A DNA stretch of 64,000 nucleotides from contig JAJRVQ010000134.1 of assembly GCA_024277255.1 (NCBI GenBank), forward strand, positions 1 through 64,000, given 5' to 3'. The DNA comes from Acidobacteriota bacterium. Lineage in GTDB: Bacteria > Acidobacteriota > Thermoanaerobaculia > Multivoradales > SZUA-115. A program made the translations under genes and the position numbers. A model generated the notes under the pieces. That model was given only the letters and a program-made list of their open reading frames with translations, had not been told where the DNA came from and did not search any database. Shown here piece by piece: positions 16,934-26,394 of the stretch (within the stretch, counting starts at the first letter, position 1; the number at the start of each line of letters is the position of its first letter).

Positions 16934-18553
16934 ATGACCCATCTCAACACGCCTGCAATGCGACCCTCTCGAAACAACCTCAACCTCCTCCGAGCGCGAA
17001 AACCCGAGCACGCTTTGGTCCGTCTTCGACGGACCGTCCTGGGTCTCGCCACCACTCTTCTGGTGGCCTCGCTGTCCACCACCGCCCCGGCCTGCGCCCA
17101 GACCTCGCAGACCGTCGGCGGGATTTCCATCGAGGCTAACTGGACGCAGACCACCAACGGCTGGACCGCCGCCGGCCAGATCAAGGTCGCGAAGCTCGAC
17201 CTCCAGAAAGCCAGCGCGACCCTGAATGGAAACACCCTCACCGGCACCGCCCAGAGCGTCAACGTGAAGCTGTTCAAAGGCTGCGAATTGAGTTGCGGCT
17301 CGGCAGCCTTCGGACTGGCCACCGGCGCCCAGGTGCAGCAGGACGTACCCAAAGCTCCGGTAAAGGGCTCACAGACCTACCTCTATTTTGACGCCAAAGG
17401 GACGACCTTCTTGCGGTGCGCCGGCCTCAAGTTCCCTCTCCAGGGCGGTTCCCATTCGCGCTTCTATGTCAACCCCAGCGACCCCTCCTTCTACTTCAAA
17501 GCCTCGTCGGTGAACAAGGATCCCTCCGGCGATTCCTTGGCGTCGGCCACGCGCAAGCTGCTGGGAACCGACATCGGCAAGGTCACCGCCGGCGCTTCGG
17601 CAAGTGGTTTGATTCCATGGACCGCCACGGCAAAGAACGCCAAGGGAAAACGCAAATCGATGAATGCCCACCTCGTGCTTGGCGGCGACGTCGAATTCAA
17701 GGCGGGTCAGATACGCATCGCGGTCAAGAACGGCAGCCAGGCGCTGCGCTTCAACTCGAAACACACGGAGATCAACAGCGCTTGTGTCAGCGGCACGATG
17801 TACATTCCCGGCCTGTCGGTTCCTGGAGTCGGCAGTCTTGACCTACCGCTCGGCGACGGCGTGGCCTGCTTGGAGAGTAGTGGCGGCAGCACCCTACTCA
17901 GCTTCGATCGACTCTCGGTATCCGCCATGGTCGGCGGCAACGCCTGGGACTCCCTGTCACTGCCCAGCAACGTCGGGAAGATCCTCGACACCTTCGGCAA
18001 CAAACCACAAGAGCTGACCGGGTACGCCAACCTGTCCGGTACCGGTGCCAAATTCTCCATCCCTGGGAAACCACCGTTGGGACCGTGGAGTGTCGACGGC
18101 AACTTGACGATCGGAACCGCGGGGCTCGGCCTCAACGGCAAAACCGACTTCGACGTCGGACCCCTCGATTTCGGTGGGCTGGACGTCGACGCCGACTTCA
18201 CCAGCAAGAAGACGAGTGCCACCGCCAAAGGTAAGGCCAAACTAGGAATCGACAACGCCAAGATCGATGGCGACTTCACATTGTCGGACAAGAAGCTCTC
18301 GGGATCGGGAGACGTGAAGCTCTGGGGAACGAAAGTCAAAGGCGATTTCGACTTCAACGGCTACACATTCAACAAGGCCGACTTGCAGGGCGGCATCAAG
18401 GTCAGCCCGGCCAGCGGCAAGCTGAAGCTCAAGGTCACCACCAGCAAGGTCGAGGTCACGGCCAAGGGCTCGCTCAGCCCTTTCGACAGCTTCGACGTCG
18501 GCGTCGACAGCAAAGGTTGCTTCAAGACCTCTCTCGGCAAACTCTGCATCTGA
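16934..18553 (+). CDS. Secreted beta-rich protein of unknown function
   Basis: 539 residues from the ATG at 16934 (AAAGGA sits somewhat far upstream; ATG 16958 is an alternative). An extended basic N-terminus precedes a hydrophobic signal segment, VLGLATTLLVASLSTTAPA, cleaved near CAQ at about residue 55. The mature part is almost entirely short alternating strands: VGGISIEANWTQ, FSIPGKPPLGPWSVDGNLTI, then repeated turns such as AKLGIDNAKIDGDFTLSDK and VKLWGTKVKGDFDF. The closing half is lysine- and glycine-rich and looks like a beta-helix or AsmA-like sheet. It ends in CFKTSLGKLCI, a possible disulfide. No enzyme motif is seen. The secretin gene starts 40 bases after the stop, so the two are probably one operon. 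Confidence 0.75.
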   Translation: MTHLNTPAMRPSRNNLNLLRARKPEHALVRLRRTVLGLATTLLVASLSTTAPACAQTSQTVGGISIEANWTQTTNGWTAAGQIKVAKLDLQKASATLNGNTLTGTAQSVNVKLFKGCELSCGSAAFGLATGAQVQQDVPKAPVKGSQTYLYFDAKGTTFLRCAGLKFPLQGGSHSRFYVNPSDPSFYFKASSVNKDPSGDSLASATRKLLGTDIGKVTAGASASGLIPWTATAKNAKGKRKSMNAHLVLGGDVEFKAGQIRIAVKNGSQALRFNSKHTEINSACVSGTMYIPGLSVPGVGSLDLPLGDGVACLESSGGSTLLSFDRLSVSAMVGGNAWDSLSLPSNVGKILDTFGNKPQELTGYANLSGTGAKFSIPGKPPLGPWSVDGNLTIGTAGLGLNGKTDFDVGPLDFGGLDVDADFTSKKTSATAKGKAKLGIDNAKIDGDFTLSDKKLSGSGDVKLWGTKVKGDFDFNGYTFNKADLQGGIKVSPASGKLKLKVTTSKVEVTAKGSLSPFDSFDVGVDSKGCFKTSLGKLCI

Positions 18554-18593
18554 CCTGCGCATCGAGCCACACCACGAACCAGGAGATCCGATC

Positions 18594-20243
18594 ATGAATG
18601 CTTCCAAGGCCACGATCTGGCTGCTGGCAGCCACCTGGATCCTCATCCTTCCCGCCCGCGGACAAGAACTGTCCGGGGGCGGCCCGCGCGCCTTCTCTAC
18701 CCGCTGCGAGACTTGCTCCCCCGGCGCCGCTCGCCGGCTGCTCGACCACACCGCCGCCCGCGCCGTGATCCTTCTCGGCTACACTCCTGAGGAGGGCCAA
18801 GAGGCCGACGCCGGCAAGGGTTCGACCCTGGCTGGGGTGACCACCGCCCGCCACCTCCGAGCCCGTGGGCTAGAGGGCATGCGGAGGCTCGACATCGCCG
18901 TGTCGAGACACCCGGTCTCGGGCTACGAGTTCCTGGTCCACGGCGATCTGGAGGTAGACGGCGAGGAGCGGCCCAATCCCGACCTGCCCGAAATCCACCA
19001 GCTCCTCGACGAAATGACCACCGCGTTGGCGGCTGATGGCGCCGAGCGTAGTCCCGATTTCGAGGTCGAGGTCATCCAGTTGAGCTTCGTGCAGAGCGAC
19101 CGGGTCCTCGGTCTGCTCAAGGCGCTCGGCTACACAACGGTCGAATACTCGAAGGAAGAGGCCGAGGGTTCGTACGAGCGCATATTTACCCCGATCCAGG
19201 CCGGGGAGTGGATCTTACCGGCCATCGTCAAACTGGAGGACTCGTCCAAGACCAGCTTGCTGCAGCCGGGCGGCGAAGCCGAGGCTACGGAAAGCACCAG
19301 CACGGTGCCGCAGATGGGTGGCACCTTTCTGCACGACAGCACCACCTCGGACCCTCTCCAGCGGCTGCTCATCGCCTACGACCCGGACGACCGCGAGTCG
19401 TTCGACAAGCTCCTGGCGGTGATCCGCGACCGGCTCGATGTTCCCGCCGCGCAGGTGGTGATCGAAGCGCTGGTCATGCAGGTGAGCCGCAACGCGGTCA
19501 GGGACCTCGGCGTCAACTACATGTGGGTAGACGGCCGGAACTCCGCTTCCTTCTCCCGCGACCAGGCGGGCAATCCGCTACCTTTTTCCTACCAATACGA
19601 CGACGCTTTGCCCGGCGGTCTCAGCCGCTTCATCGCCCGGCTGCACGCGCTGGTCGGCTCCGGTGAGGGCCAGATACTCTCCAACCCTTCCGTGCTGGTG
19701 CTCGATGGCCGGCAGGCCCGACTGCAGATTGGCCAGCAAATCCCCGTCGTCACTTCGACCGTCTCCGTGGGGGTAATCGAAGAATCGGTCGAGTACTTCC
19801 CGGTCGGCATCGTGCTCAACCTGCGACCGCGGATCAGCGCCGACGGCAGCGAGGTCTCGATGCAGGTCGAAACCATCGTCAGTAGCGTCAGCCAATCCGA
19901 AAGCACCCAGGCAGGAGGCACCGACACCCGGATCTTCGTCGCCCCGGTGGTCAGCAACGTGCAGGTGCAGACCTTGGTCCGCGTCGCCGACAATACCCCC
20001 TTCGTCATCGGCGGCATGATCATCGAAAGCCTCGACGACCGTAAGCGCGGTCTTCCCGGCCTATCGAAGATCCCCGGTCTAGGAGCACTCTTCCGGCGGC
20101 GCGAGAAAAAGAGCTTGAAAAGCGAGGTGCTGATCGTGCTAACACCGCACGTCGTGCGCCAGTATGAAGGCACCGAGAGCCTCGTCGACCCTGCGAACTC
20201 TCACGCCTATCGAGTCGTCACCGAGGTGGAAGGGGATCGATGA
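18594..20243 (+). CDS. Secretin family outer-membrane channel protein (orphan GspD/PilQ-like)
   Basis: 549 residues with signal peptide MNASKATIWLLAATWILILP. An N-domain of the NolW kind lies about 155-230 (EVIQLSFVQSDRVLGLLKAL), then VPAAQVVIEALVMQVSRNAV. The C-terminal secretin domain spans roughly 355-520 with the gate-region signature ILSNPSVLVLDGRQARLQIG and the terminal GLPGLSKIPGLGALFRRREK followed by EVLIVLTPHVV. Secretins form the outer-membrane ring of type II, type III and type IV pilus systems. No ATPase, inner-membrane platform or pseudopilin is nearby, so this one is either an orphan or serves machinery elsewhere. It is likely co-transcribed with the secreted protein upstream and is convergent with the acyltransferase, two bases away. 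Confidence 0.92.
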   Translation: MNASKATIWLLAATWILILPARGQELSGGGPRAFSTRCETCSPGAARRLLDHTAARAVILLGYTPEEGQEADAGKGSTLAGVTTARHLRARGLEGMRRLDIAVSRHPVSGYEFLVHGDLEVDGEERPNPDLPEIHQLLDEMTTALAADGAERSPDFEVEVIQLSFVQSDRVLGLLKALGYTTVEYSKEEAEGSYERIFTPIQAGEWILPAIVKLEDSSKTSLLQPGGEAEATESTSTVPQMGGTFLHDSTTSDPLQRLLIAYDPDDRESFDKLLAVIRDRLDVPAAQVVIEALVMQVSRNAVRDLGVNYMWVDGRNSASFSRDQAGNPLPFSYQYDDALPGGLSRFIARLHALVGSGEGQILSNPSVLVLDGRQARLQIGQQIPVVTSTVSVGVIEESVEYFPVGIVLNLRPRISADGSEVSMQVETIVSSVSQSESTQAGGTDTRIFVAPVVSNVQVQTLVRVADNTPFVIGGMIIESLDDRKRGLPGLSKIPGLGALFRRREKKSLKSEVLIVLTPHVVRQYEGTESLVDPANSHAYRVVTEVEGDR

Positions 20244-20245
20244 TT

Positions 20246-21679
20246 CTAGCTAGACGGCTGCGCCGGCAGCAGGTGAGCGATCGAGTTGGCGTAGTAGCGC
20301 AGCGCGCGGTGCTCCTCGGGCGCGGCGCGGTAGAGCCCTTCTTCGAGGATCACCATGCGGCGTAGCTCCAGCATGCGCAGCCCGACCGTCACGGCGTAGT
20401 CTTGATCGCTGCGCGGGACGTAGATCTGGGCGCCACATGCCTCGGCTTCGGCCATCAAGGCGGCGACCCTCGCCTTGAGTTCGAATTCGGAAAGCTGTTG
20501 ATCTCCAGCTCGCAGGAAAACGGTGGCGACCAGCGGCACCGGCAGGACCGGGATGACTTCACCGATCGCCCCCATCAGTGTCTTGGCCAACTCACCGACC
20601 CGCTCGAAGCGCACCGAGCGCTCCATCTTGCGCGGATCCTCACCCCAGTGTTCGGTCAACCGGCGAAGCGACAGGGGGCGGCCGAAGTTGACGCAGGCAT
20701 AGCCGAAACGGTGCCAGTTACCGCGCGCCATCAGGCTCAGGTTGCGCAGGACAAAGCGGCAGGTAGTCGCCAAGGCCGGCGCCGGCTTTTCCTTGCGCTT
20801 GCCCTCGTCATCCTTGGTGAGATCCAACATCAGGGTGCGGTCTTCCAAGACCCGGTCGTAGTTGATGCCCACCGGCACGAAGACGATGTCGCGCTCGCCC
20901 TCAGGGTCGAAGCCGCGCACCATGTAGTCGATGAGGCCCAGCTTCGGCTCGCACAGGGCACCGTCGCGGCTCAAGCCGCCCTCCGGGAAGACCGCCTGGG
21001 TCACCCCGCCCGCCGTCGCCATGTGGACGTAGCGTTCGAGAACCCGCCGGTAGAGACCGTTGCGCGATCGGCGGCGCACGAAATAGGCGCCGGTGGCGCG
21101 GATCAACGATTGTAGGGGCCAGATGCGCGCCCACTCGCCCACCGCGTAGGACAACGCGGTGCGCTCCGCCGCCAGGTAGGAGACCAGCACGTAGTCCATG
21201 TTGCTGCGATGGTTCATCACGAAGACGACGGTCGCCGGCTGTTGGATGTTGGCCAGGCTCTCTTCGTCGGTGTAGCCGAGACGCACCCGGAAGAGCGAGC
21301 GCGCCACCCGCCGCGACAGCCAGTAGCCCAACTGGAAGTAGGCGTAGGCGTTGAAGGCCGGGGTGATCTCCTCGGCGTAGCGGCGCACCCGGTCCATGGC
21401 CACGGCCCGCGGCACCTCTTCGGCGATGGCGTACTCTTCGGCCGCTTCCAGTACCTGGGGATCGAAACGCAGCCGATCCATTACCACCGCCCGCTTGGTC
21501 AGTTTCAGCGGTTGGATACGGATGTGCAGCCGTTGGTTGAGTTCTTCGAGCGCTCGGTTGACCCGGCGGCGCAAGACCCACCGAACGCTGGGCACGAGCA
21601 GGCGGTCGAGAAAGGCCCAAACGGCCAGAAGGCCGCCGAGCAGAACAAGCCATAGCGGTAGGGCGACAGTCATCAGCAT
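20246..21679 (-). CDS. PlsB-like glycerol-3-phosphate / lysophosphatidate acyltransferase
   Basis: 477 residues with one N-terminal membrane helix (LPLWLVLLGGLLAVWAFLD). The PlsC/PlsB catalytic blocks are present: HRSNMDYVL (HX4D, about 157-165), GAYFVRRRSRNGLYRR, FPEGGLSRDG and VPVGINYDRVLED. The spacing and the GAYFVRR block look more like the PlsB branch than short PlsC enzymes, so acylation of glycerol-3-phosphate at the inner membrane is the best guess; lysophosphatidate is the alternative. GGAG before ATG 21679 supports the start. Its neighbour on the other strand is a small membrane protein, so a membrane-lipid theme is possible but unproven. Confidence 0.82.
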   Translation of the reverse strand: MLMTVALPLWLVLLGGLLAVWAFLDRLLVPSVRWVLRRRVNRALEELNQRLHIRIQPLKLTKRAVVMDRLRFDPQVLEAAEEYAIAEEVPRAVAMDRVRRYAEEITPAFNAYAYFQLGYWLSRRVARSLFRVRLGYTDEESLANIQQPATVVFVMNHRSNMDYVLVSYLAAERTALSYAVGEWARIWPLQSLIRATGAYFVRRRSRNGLYRRVLERYVHMATAGGVTQAVFPEGGLSRDGALCEPKLGLIDYMVRGFDPEGERDIVFVPVGINYDRVLEDRTLMLDLTKDDEGKRKEKPAPALATTCRFVLRNLSLMARGNWHRFGYACVNFGRPLSLRRLTEHWGEDPRKMERSVRFERVGELAKTLMGAIGEVIPVLPVPLVATVFLRAGDQQLSEFELKARVAALMAEAEACGAQIYVPRSDQDYAVTVGLRMLELRRMVILEEGLYRAAPEEHRALRYYANSIAHLLPAQPSS

Positions 21680-21793
21680 AGGGAAACTCCGGCTGTTCTA
21701 CCACAGCGCGCCGCGACTTGATGAGACACGGTGGAACAATTGCCGGTGGAGCTACGTAGTGATGATGAGGAAATAACCGAGGAGATCTCGCGC

Positions 21794-21982
21794 ATGTTGA
21801 CCTTCTTACTCTGGATCCTGCTCTTCATATTCTGCTGGCCGCTGGCTATTCTGGCGGTGATCGCCTACCCCATCGTCTGGCTGTTGCTGCTGCCCTTCCG
21901 CCTGCTCGGTGTCGCGGTGGAAGGTGTTTTTCGCTTCCTCAAGGGGCTGATCATGCTCCCCGCCCGAGTTCTCGGCGCCTGA
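21794..21982 (+). CDS. Small integral membrane protein
   Basis: 62 residues from the ATG at 21794, preceded by GAGGAG at eight bases; an upstream ATG at 21731 would add a charged leader and has no such site. It is almost wholly hydrophobic, with two likely membrane helices (LTFLLWILLFIFCWPLAIL and AIVAYP-type segment through LLLLPFRLLG), then a short amphipathic tail FRFLKGLIMLPARVLGA. No family is recognised. It lies just before the glycosyltransferase gene. Confidence 0.65.
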   Translation: MLTFLLWILLFIFCWPLAILAVIAYPIVWLLLLPFRLLGVAVEGVFRFLKGLIMLPARVLGA

Positions 21983-22024
21983 CGGAAACGTAGAATCGCC
22001 GCAGCCTTGGTAGGATCCTCGGCC

Positions 22025-23164
22025 GTGGCTGCCCGGCTTCTCTTCTTCGTTACCGAAGACTGGTATTTCCGCTCGCACCGCTTGGCGTTGGGCCGAGCGG
22101 CGCTCGCGGCCGGTTTCGAGGTGACTCTGGCAACGCGGGTCTCCAGCTACCAGCAAGAGTTCGAATCGGAGGGGTTTCGGGTCGTGCCGTTGCGCCTCAA
22201 GCGAGGGGGGCTGGGACCGCTCGATGAGCTGCGCTCGATGATCGAACTGTGGAAGATCCTGCGCCGCGAGCGACCCGATCTGCTGCACAACGTGGCCCTC
22301 AAGCCGGTCCTCTACGGCTCGCTGGCCGGGCGAATGGCCGGCGTACCGGCGATCGTCAATGCCGTCACCGGCATGGGCTTCCTGTTCAGCAGCGACCATT
22401 CCCTCGCCCGGCGCATCCGACCGGCACTCTGGTTCGCCCTCAAGCTGCTGCTGCGCCGCGAGCGGATCGAGGTCATCGTCCAGAACAACGACGACCGGGC
22501 CTTGATCGGCCAGATCGCCAAGGAGGAGCGCATCCACCTGATCCGGGGCTCGGGGGTCGATGTCGATCACTATCGGCCGCTGCCCGAACCGCCGGTCACA
22601 GCCGGCAGCCCGTTCACCATCGCCCTGGTGGCTCGCATGCTGGAAGACAAGGGAATCCGCGAGCTGGTCGAAGCGGTGGAGATCTTGCGCCGGCAGGGAG
22701 AGCCGGTGCGCACCATCCTCGCCGGCCCTCTCGATCCGGAAAACCGCGCCGGCCTCGCGGCGCGGACGGTCCAGGGCTGGCAAGAGAGCGGCCTGGTGGA
22801 ATGGTGGGGCGCGGTGGACGACGTGCGCGAAGTCTGGCGCCAAGCCCACCTCGCCGTCCTCCCCTCCTACCGCGAAGGGCTGCCCAAGAGCCTGCTCGAA
22901 GCCGCCGCCTGCTCTCGTGCGATGATCGCCGCCGACGTGCCCGGCTGCCGCGAGATCGTCATCGATGGCCAGACCGGCCGCCTGGTACCGGCACGCTCTT
23001 GTCAGCCCCTGGCGCGGGCCATCGCCGAACTGCGCGACGATTCCGCGCTGCGAGCTCGTATGGCCCTGGCGGCGCGCAAACTGACCGTCGGCGCCCTTTC
23101 GCAAGCGGCGGTCAATCGCCAGACCCTCGAGCTCTATCGCCGTCTATCGCCGGGTGAGCGCTAG
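22025..23164 (+). CDS. Glycosyltransferase family 4 (GT-B fold)
   Basis: 379 residues from the GTG at 22025 (AGGA upstream; a TTG at 22007 would add six). The GT4 layout is clear: N-terminal acceptor half with LLFFVTEDWYFRSHRLALG and KPVLYGSLAGRMAGVPAIVN, then the nucleotide-sugar half with IALVARMLEDKGIRELVEA, SYREGLPKSLLEAAACSRAM and GCREIV, the E-X7-E region. This CapM/PglA-like subgroup acts on lipid-linked sugars in surface polysaccharide assembly at the cytosolic membrane face. The stop TAG overlaps the GTG of the epimerase gene (TAGTG), a strong sign of coupling. Confidence 0.88.
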   Translation: MAARLLFFVTEDWYFRSHRLALGRAALAAGFEVTLATRVSSYQQEFESEGFRVVPLRLKRGGLGPLDELRSMIELWKILRRERPDLLHNVALKPVLYGSLAGRMAGVPAIVNAVTGMGFLFSSDHSLARRIRPALWFALKLLLRRERIEVIVQNNDDRALIGQIAKEERIHLIRGSGVDVDHYRPLPEPPVTAGSPFTIALVARMLEDKGIRELVEAVEILRRQGEPVRTILAGPLDPENRAGLAARTVQGWQESGLVEWWGAVDDVREVWRQAHLAVLPSYREGLPKSLLEAAACSRAMIAADVPGCREIVIDGQTGRLVPARSCQPLARAIAELRDDSALRARMALAARKLTVGALSQAAVNRQTLELYRRLSPGER

Positions 23165-24171
23165 TGGGCGACACCGTCCTAGTCACCGGCGCCAGCGGCT
23201 TCGTCGGCAGGGCAATCTGCGCCCGTCTGATGGAAGCGGGGTTCAAGGTCGAGGGTTGGTACCGGTCCCACCCGCCCCCCGCCGCCTCCCGCAAGGTCCA
23301 GGTCGATCTCACCGCGACCTTGCCCGCGGCCCCCGCCCAACCGATCCGAGCGGTGATTCACACCGCCGCCGTGGCCCACGCGCGGCCTACACCACAGCTT
23401 CTCCAGCGGCTGGAGGCGGTCAACGTCGGCGGTACGCGCAGGATGCTCGCCTGGGCCGCCGCCGCCGGAGTCGAGCGTTTCATCTTCCTGTCGAGCATCA
23501 AAGCGCAGGGCGCACCTGCCCCCGGCGTCATCGGCCGCGAGAGCGACCCTCCGCAGCCGGAGGGAGTCTACGGCGAGGCCAAGCTGCAGGGTGAGGCGTT
23601 GGTAGCCGACTGGGCGGCGAGTGGAGAGCGATGCGGAATCGCTTTGCGCCTACCGCTGGTCTACGGTCCCGGCGTCGGCGGCAATGTGGAGAAGATGGCT
23701 CGCGCCGCCCGCCGTGGTCTGTTGCCTCAGATCGGGGATGGCTCCGCCTTGCGGAGTCTCATCTCGGTGGGCAACGTGGCCTCGGCTGTTGCCACCGTGG
23801 TGCACTCGGAATCCCTGGAGCCGGCCATGCACACCTACCTGCTGACCGATGGCAGACCCTATTCGGTCGCCGAGTTGGGCCGCGCCCTGGCCCGGGCGAG
23901 TGGGCGCAAGGTCCATCATCCGCGCCTGCCGCTCACCGTCGCTCGCCTCCTCGCCCAGGCCGGTGATCTCGGAGAGCGCATCCTGCGCCGGCCGCTGCCC
24001 TTTTCTTCCGAGGTACTGGCACGGCTGGCGACCGACGCAACCTTCTCCAGTGAGCCCTTTCAACGCGACTTCGGTTGGCGACCCGAAGGCCAGTTCACCG
24101 ATCACGCGAAGGCGATCCTCGCCGCTCTGGATCCCTCCTCGCCTCGCGACGACCGGACAAATATGCTATAA
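23164..24171 (+). CDS. NAD-dependent sugar-nucleotide epimerase/dehydratase (extended SDR)
   Basis: 335 residues starting at GTG 23164, overlapping the glycosyltransferase stop. The dinucleotide fold has VTGASGFVGRAI at about 7-18. The catalytic serine lies in FLSSIKAQG near 104, and the YXXXK pair in VYGEAKLQGE near 137-141. RLPLVYGPGVGGNVEKM and the HTYLLTDGRPYSVAELG block are typical of UDP-hexose 4-epimerase-like enzymes. It probably makes the sugar nucleotide used by the partner glycosyltransferase for O-antigen or other surface glycan; the exact sugar is not readable from sequence. Confidence 0.87.
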   Translation: MGDTVLVTGASGFVGRAICARLMEAGFKVEGWYRSHPPPAASRKVQVDLTATLPAAPAQPIRAVIHTAAVAHARPTPQLLQRLEAVNVGGTRRMLAWAAAAGVERFIFLSSIKAQGAPAPGVIGRESDPPQPEGVYGEAKLQGEALVADWAASGERCGIALRLPLVYGPGVGGNVEKMARAARRGLLPQIGDGSALRSLISVGNVASAVATVVHSESLEPAMHTYLLTDGRPYSVAELGRALARASGRKVHHPRLPLTVARLLAQAGDLGERILRRPLPFSSEVLARLATDATFSSEPFQRDFGWRPEGQFTDHAKAILAALDPSSPRDDRTNML

Positions 24172-24172
24172 A
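24164..24172 (+). promoter_or_regulatory. Candidate extended -10 promoter
   Basis: TGC followed by TATAAA at 24167-24172, inside the end of the epimerase gene and 139 bases before the start of the secreted protein gene. The local sequence turns A/T-rich here, unlike the flanks. No good -35 hexamer is found at 16-18 bases. Confidence 0.35.
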
Positions 24173-24310
24173 CGCATTATTCACTATCGTGACCCTCGCA
24201 CGGAAGGCCGGACGAACGAATCATCTCCCCAAAACGTACCCAGCTACAGCGCGAGGCTGAGTTGGCACCTGAGTTTGATCGAGGGAGTGGGGACTCCTAG
24301 GAGGACGGCG

Positions 24311-26383
24311 GTGAGAAACGGGCAACGGCGGCAGCGTTCCACACGGTCGCGGTCGTATCGGGTGGCGGCATTGGGCGGTCTATTCGCTCTTCTTCTACCC
24401 GCCGCCCAGTACGGCCAGACGCTCAAGACCGAGTTTGCGCTGCCCGCCGCCGCGGAGTGCGAACAGACGCTCTCCTCACTGGCAGGAGCCGCCGATGGCT
24501 CGTTTCTCGCCGCCTGGTCCTTCTCTTGTTCGGCGACTGGAAAGGTGGACTCGGTCGCCCGGGCCTTCCGGGCCAACGCCACGCCCGCTTCCGGCGACAT
24601 CCGCCTCAACCAGTTCTCGGACGGCCTCCAACTCTCGCCCAGCGTCGCGACTCGTGCCGGCGGCGGCTACGTCGCCGCCTGGACCAGCCGCCCCTTGTCG
24701 CTCACCGATCCGCCTCAAGACAGCTCCGGCGGTGGCATCTTTGCCCGCTTGCTCGATCGGCGGGGAGTGCCGCAGGGCGATGAGTTTCAGGTCAATACGA
24801 CGACCGCGGGTAACCAGCAACACCCGATCGCCGCCAGCCACCGGCGGGGCTTCTCCATTCTCTGGGCCACGGCGCCGGACAACACCCCGCCGGCGACCTT
24901 GCCGGGACTTTACTTCCAACGTTACGATTCCGCCGGCAACCGGCAAGGCGACGAGCGGTTGGCGATGGGCCTGCCCACCTTGCTCACCGCCCCCCGGAGC
25001 TACGATCTCGCCCATGCCGAAGACGGCGGATTCGCCGTCGTCTTCAGCGCTTCGTCCGCCACCGGCTTCGACGTCGGAATCCGCCTCTTCGCCCCCGATG
25101 GAACCGCCTACTCGGCCGGTGCGAAGGTCAATGTCGAGCCGGGCCACCGCCTGGCCCCGGAACCGAAGGTCGCCGCCCTCTCGGACGGCCGATTCGTCGT
25201 GGTTTGGCGACGGGACGGCCATCTTCTGGCGCGGATCTATCTTCCCGACGGATCTCCGGCCGGACCGCCCCGACCCCTGGTCCACAAGCAGCCCACACTC
25301 TACGCACACCAGGTCGCGGCGGACCACCACGGTGGTTTCACCGTCGCCTGGACTCAGCTCGACACCGGCAATGCCACACCCGCTCGCTCCGCCATCTTCG
25401 CGCAACGATTCGACCCCGCCGGCCAACCACGCGAGCCGCGCATGCGCATCGACCGCTTGAGCGAACTCGACCCCGAAGCACCGCAACTGATCGAAGGGCC
25501 GCGGGGAGGGCTGATCACCGCCTGGACCAGCTACCCCAAACCGACCGCCGGCAGCGCGTCCGCTCCGCGCCGGCCGCTCGACGCCACGCAACACGGCGCC
25601 GGCAGAGTCCTCGCCCGCAGAGTCGGGCGTACCTGCGAGGCCGCGGACGTTCTTTGCCTGCGCAACGACCGTTTCTCAGCCGAGGTCACCTGGCGCGACC
25701 CCTACAATCGGCGCTCCGGAGTCGGCCGATCGACCGCACTGACCACCGACTCCGGCGCCTTCTGGTTCTTCGATCCCGACCGGCTGGAGCTCTCGGTCAA
25801 GGTGCTCGACGGCACCGAGATCAACGGCCACTTCTGGGTCTTTTACGCCTCACTGACCAACGTCGAGTTCGATCTCGCGGTGACCGATCGGCAGAGCGGA
25901 GCGGTGGTCAGATACCACAACCCCCCCTTCCACTTGTCCAGCCGCGGCGATACCCGCGCCTTTGGCAAGGTGGCCAAAGAATCACCGATTCTCTTCGCCC
26001 CCAGCCTCAAGGAGAGAGTTGTCGACCGAGCCGCGGATCAACTTCTCCAACCCACGAATGCGGAGTCGCACCTCACGCTGCAAGAGCGATTCACCGCCCG
26101 GGTCAGTTGGGAAGATCCCTACCGCCTGCGCTCCGGCGAAGGCCAGGCGGTCCCCATCACGCAGAGCACCGGAGCCTTCTGGTTCTTTGCCCCTAACAAC
26201 CTCGAACTGCTGGTCAAGATCATCGACGGCCGAGCGATCAACGGCAAGTACTGGCTCTTCTACGCCTCACTGACCAACGCGCGCTTCACCCTCACGGTGA
26301 CCGACAACCTGACCGGCAAGAGCCATCGCTACGAGAATCCGGCCCGCGAGTTCGCCAGCCACGCCGATACCGAGGCCTTCTAG
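24311..26383 (+). CDS. Secreted protein: propeller-like repeats plus two C-terminal FWFF modules
   Basis: 690 residues. The open frame extends far upstream inside the epimerase gene, but the GTG at 24311 has AGGAGG six bases before it and leads into a basic signal peptide with core VAALGGLFALLLPAA. Residues about 45-430 hold six or seven repeats of the form 'GGF.V.W' (GSFLAAWSF, GGYVAAWTS, GGFAVVFSAS, GRFVVVWRRDG, GGFTVAWTQ, GGLITAWTSY), which suggests a beta-propeller. The end carries two copies (about 452-552 and 592-690) of a module with F.A.V.W.DPY...SG, then SGAFWFF, VK..DG..INGKYW-type and FYASLTN, closing in DT.AF. No enzyme motif is seen. Function is unknown; extracellular. Confidence 0.78.
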   Translation: MRNGQRRQRSTRSRSYRVAALGGLFALLLPAAQYGQTLKTEFALPAAAECEQTLSSLAGAADGSFLAAWSFSCSATGKVDSVARAFRANATPASGDIRLNQFSDGLQLSPSVATRAGGGYVAAWTSRPLSLTDPPQDSSGGGIFARLLDRRGVPQGDEFQVNTTTAGNQQHPIAASHRRGFSILWATAPDNTPPATLPGLYFQRYDSAGNRQGDERLAMGLPTLLTAPRSYDLAHAEDGGFAVVFSASSATGFDVGIRLFAPDGTAYSAGAKVNVEPGHRLAPEPKVAALSDGRFVVVWRRDGHLLARIYLPDGSPAGPPRPLVHKQPTLYAHQVAADHHGGFTVAWTQLDTGNATPARSAIFAQRFDPAGQPREPRMRIDRLSELDPEAPQLIEGPRGGLITAWTSYPKPTAGSASAPRRPLDATQHGAGRVLARRVGRTCEAADVLCLRNDRFSAEVTWRDPYNRRSGVGRSTALTTDSGAFWFFDPDRLELSVKVLDGTEINGHFWVFYASLTNVEFDLAVTDRQSGAVVRYHNPPFHLSSRGDTRAFGKVAKESPILFAPSLKERVVDRAADQLLQPTNAESHLTLQERFTARVSWEDPYRLRSGEGQAVPITQSTGAFWFFAPNNLELLVKIIDGRAINGKYWLFYASLTNARFTLTVTDNLTGKSHRYENPAREFASHADTEAF

Positions 26384-26394
26384 AGGCCCGGCAT

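Noticed and set aside
23849-24310. Upstream part of the frame that contains the FWFF-module protein
   Set aside because: It overlaps the epimerase gene in another frame. The AGGAGG-GTG at 24311 followed by a signal peptide marks the real start.
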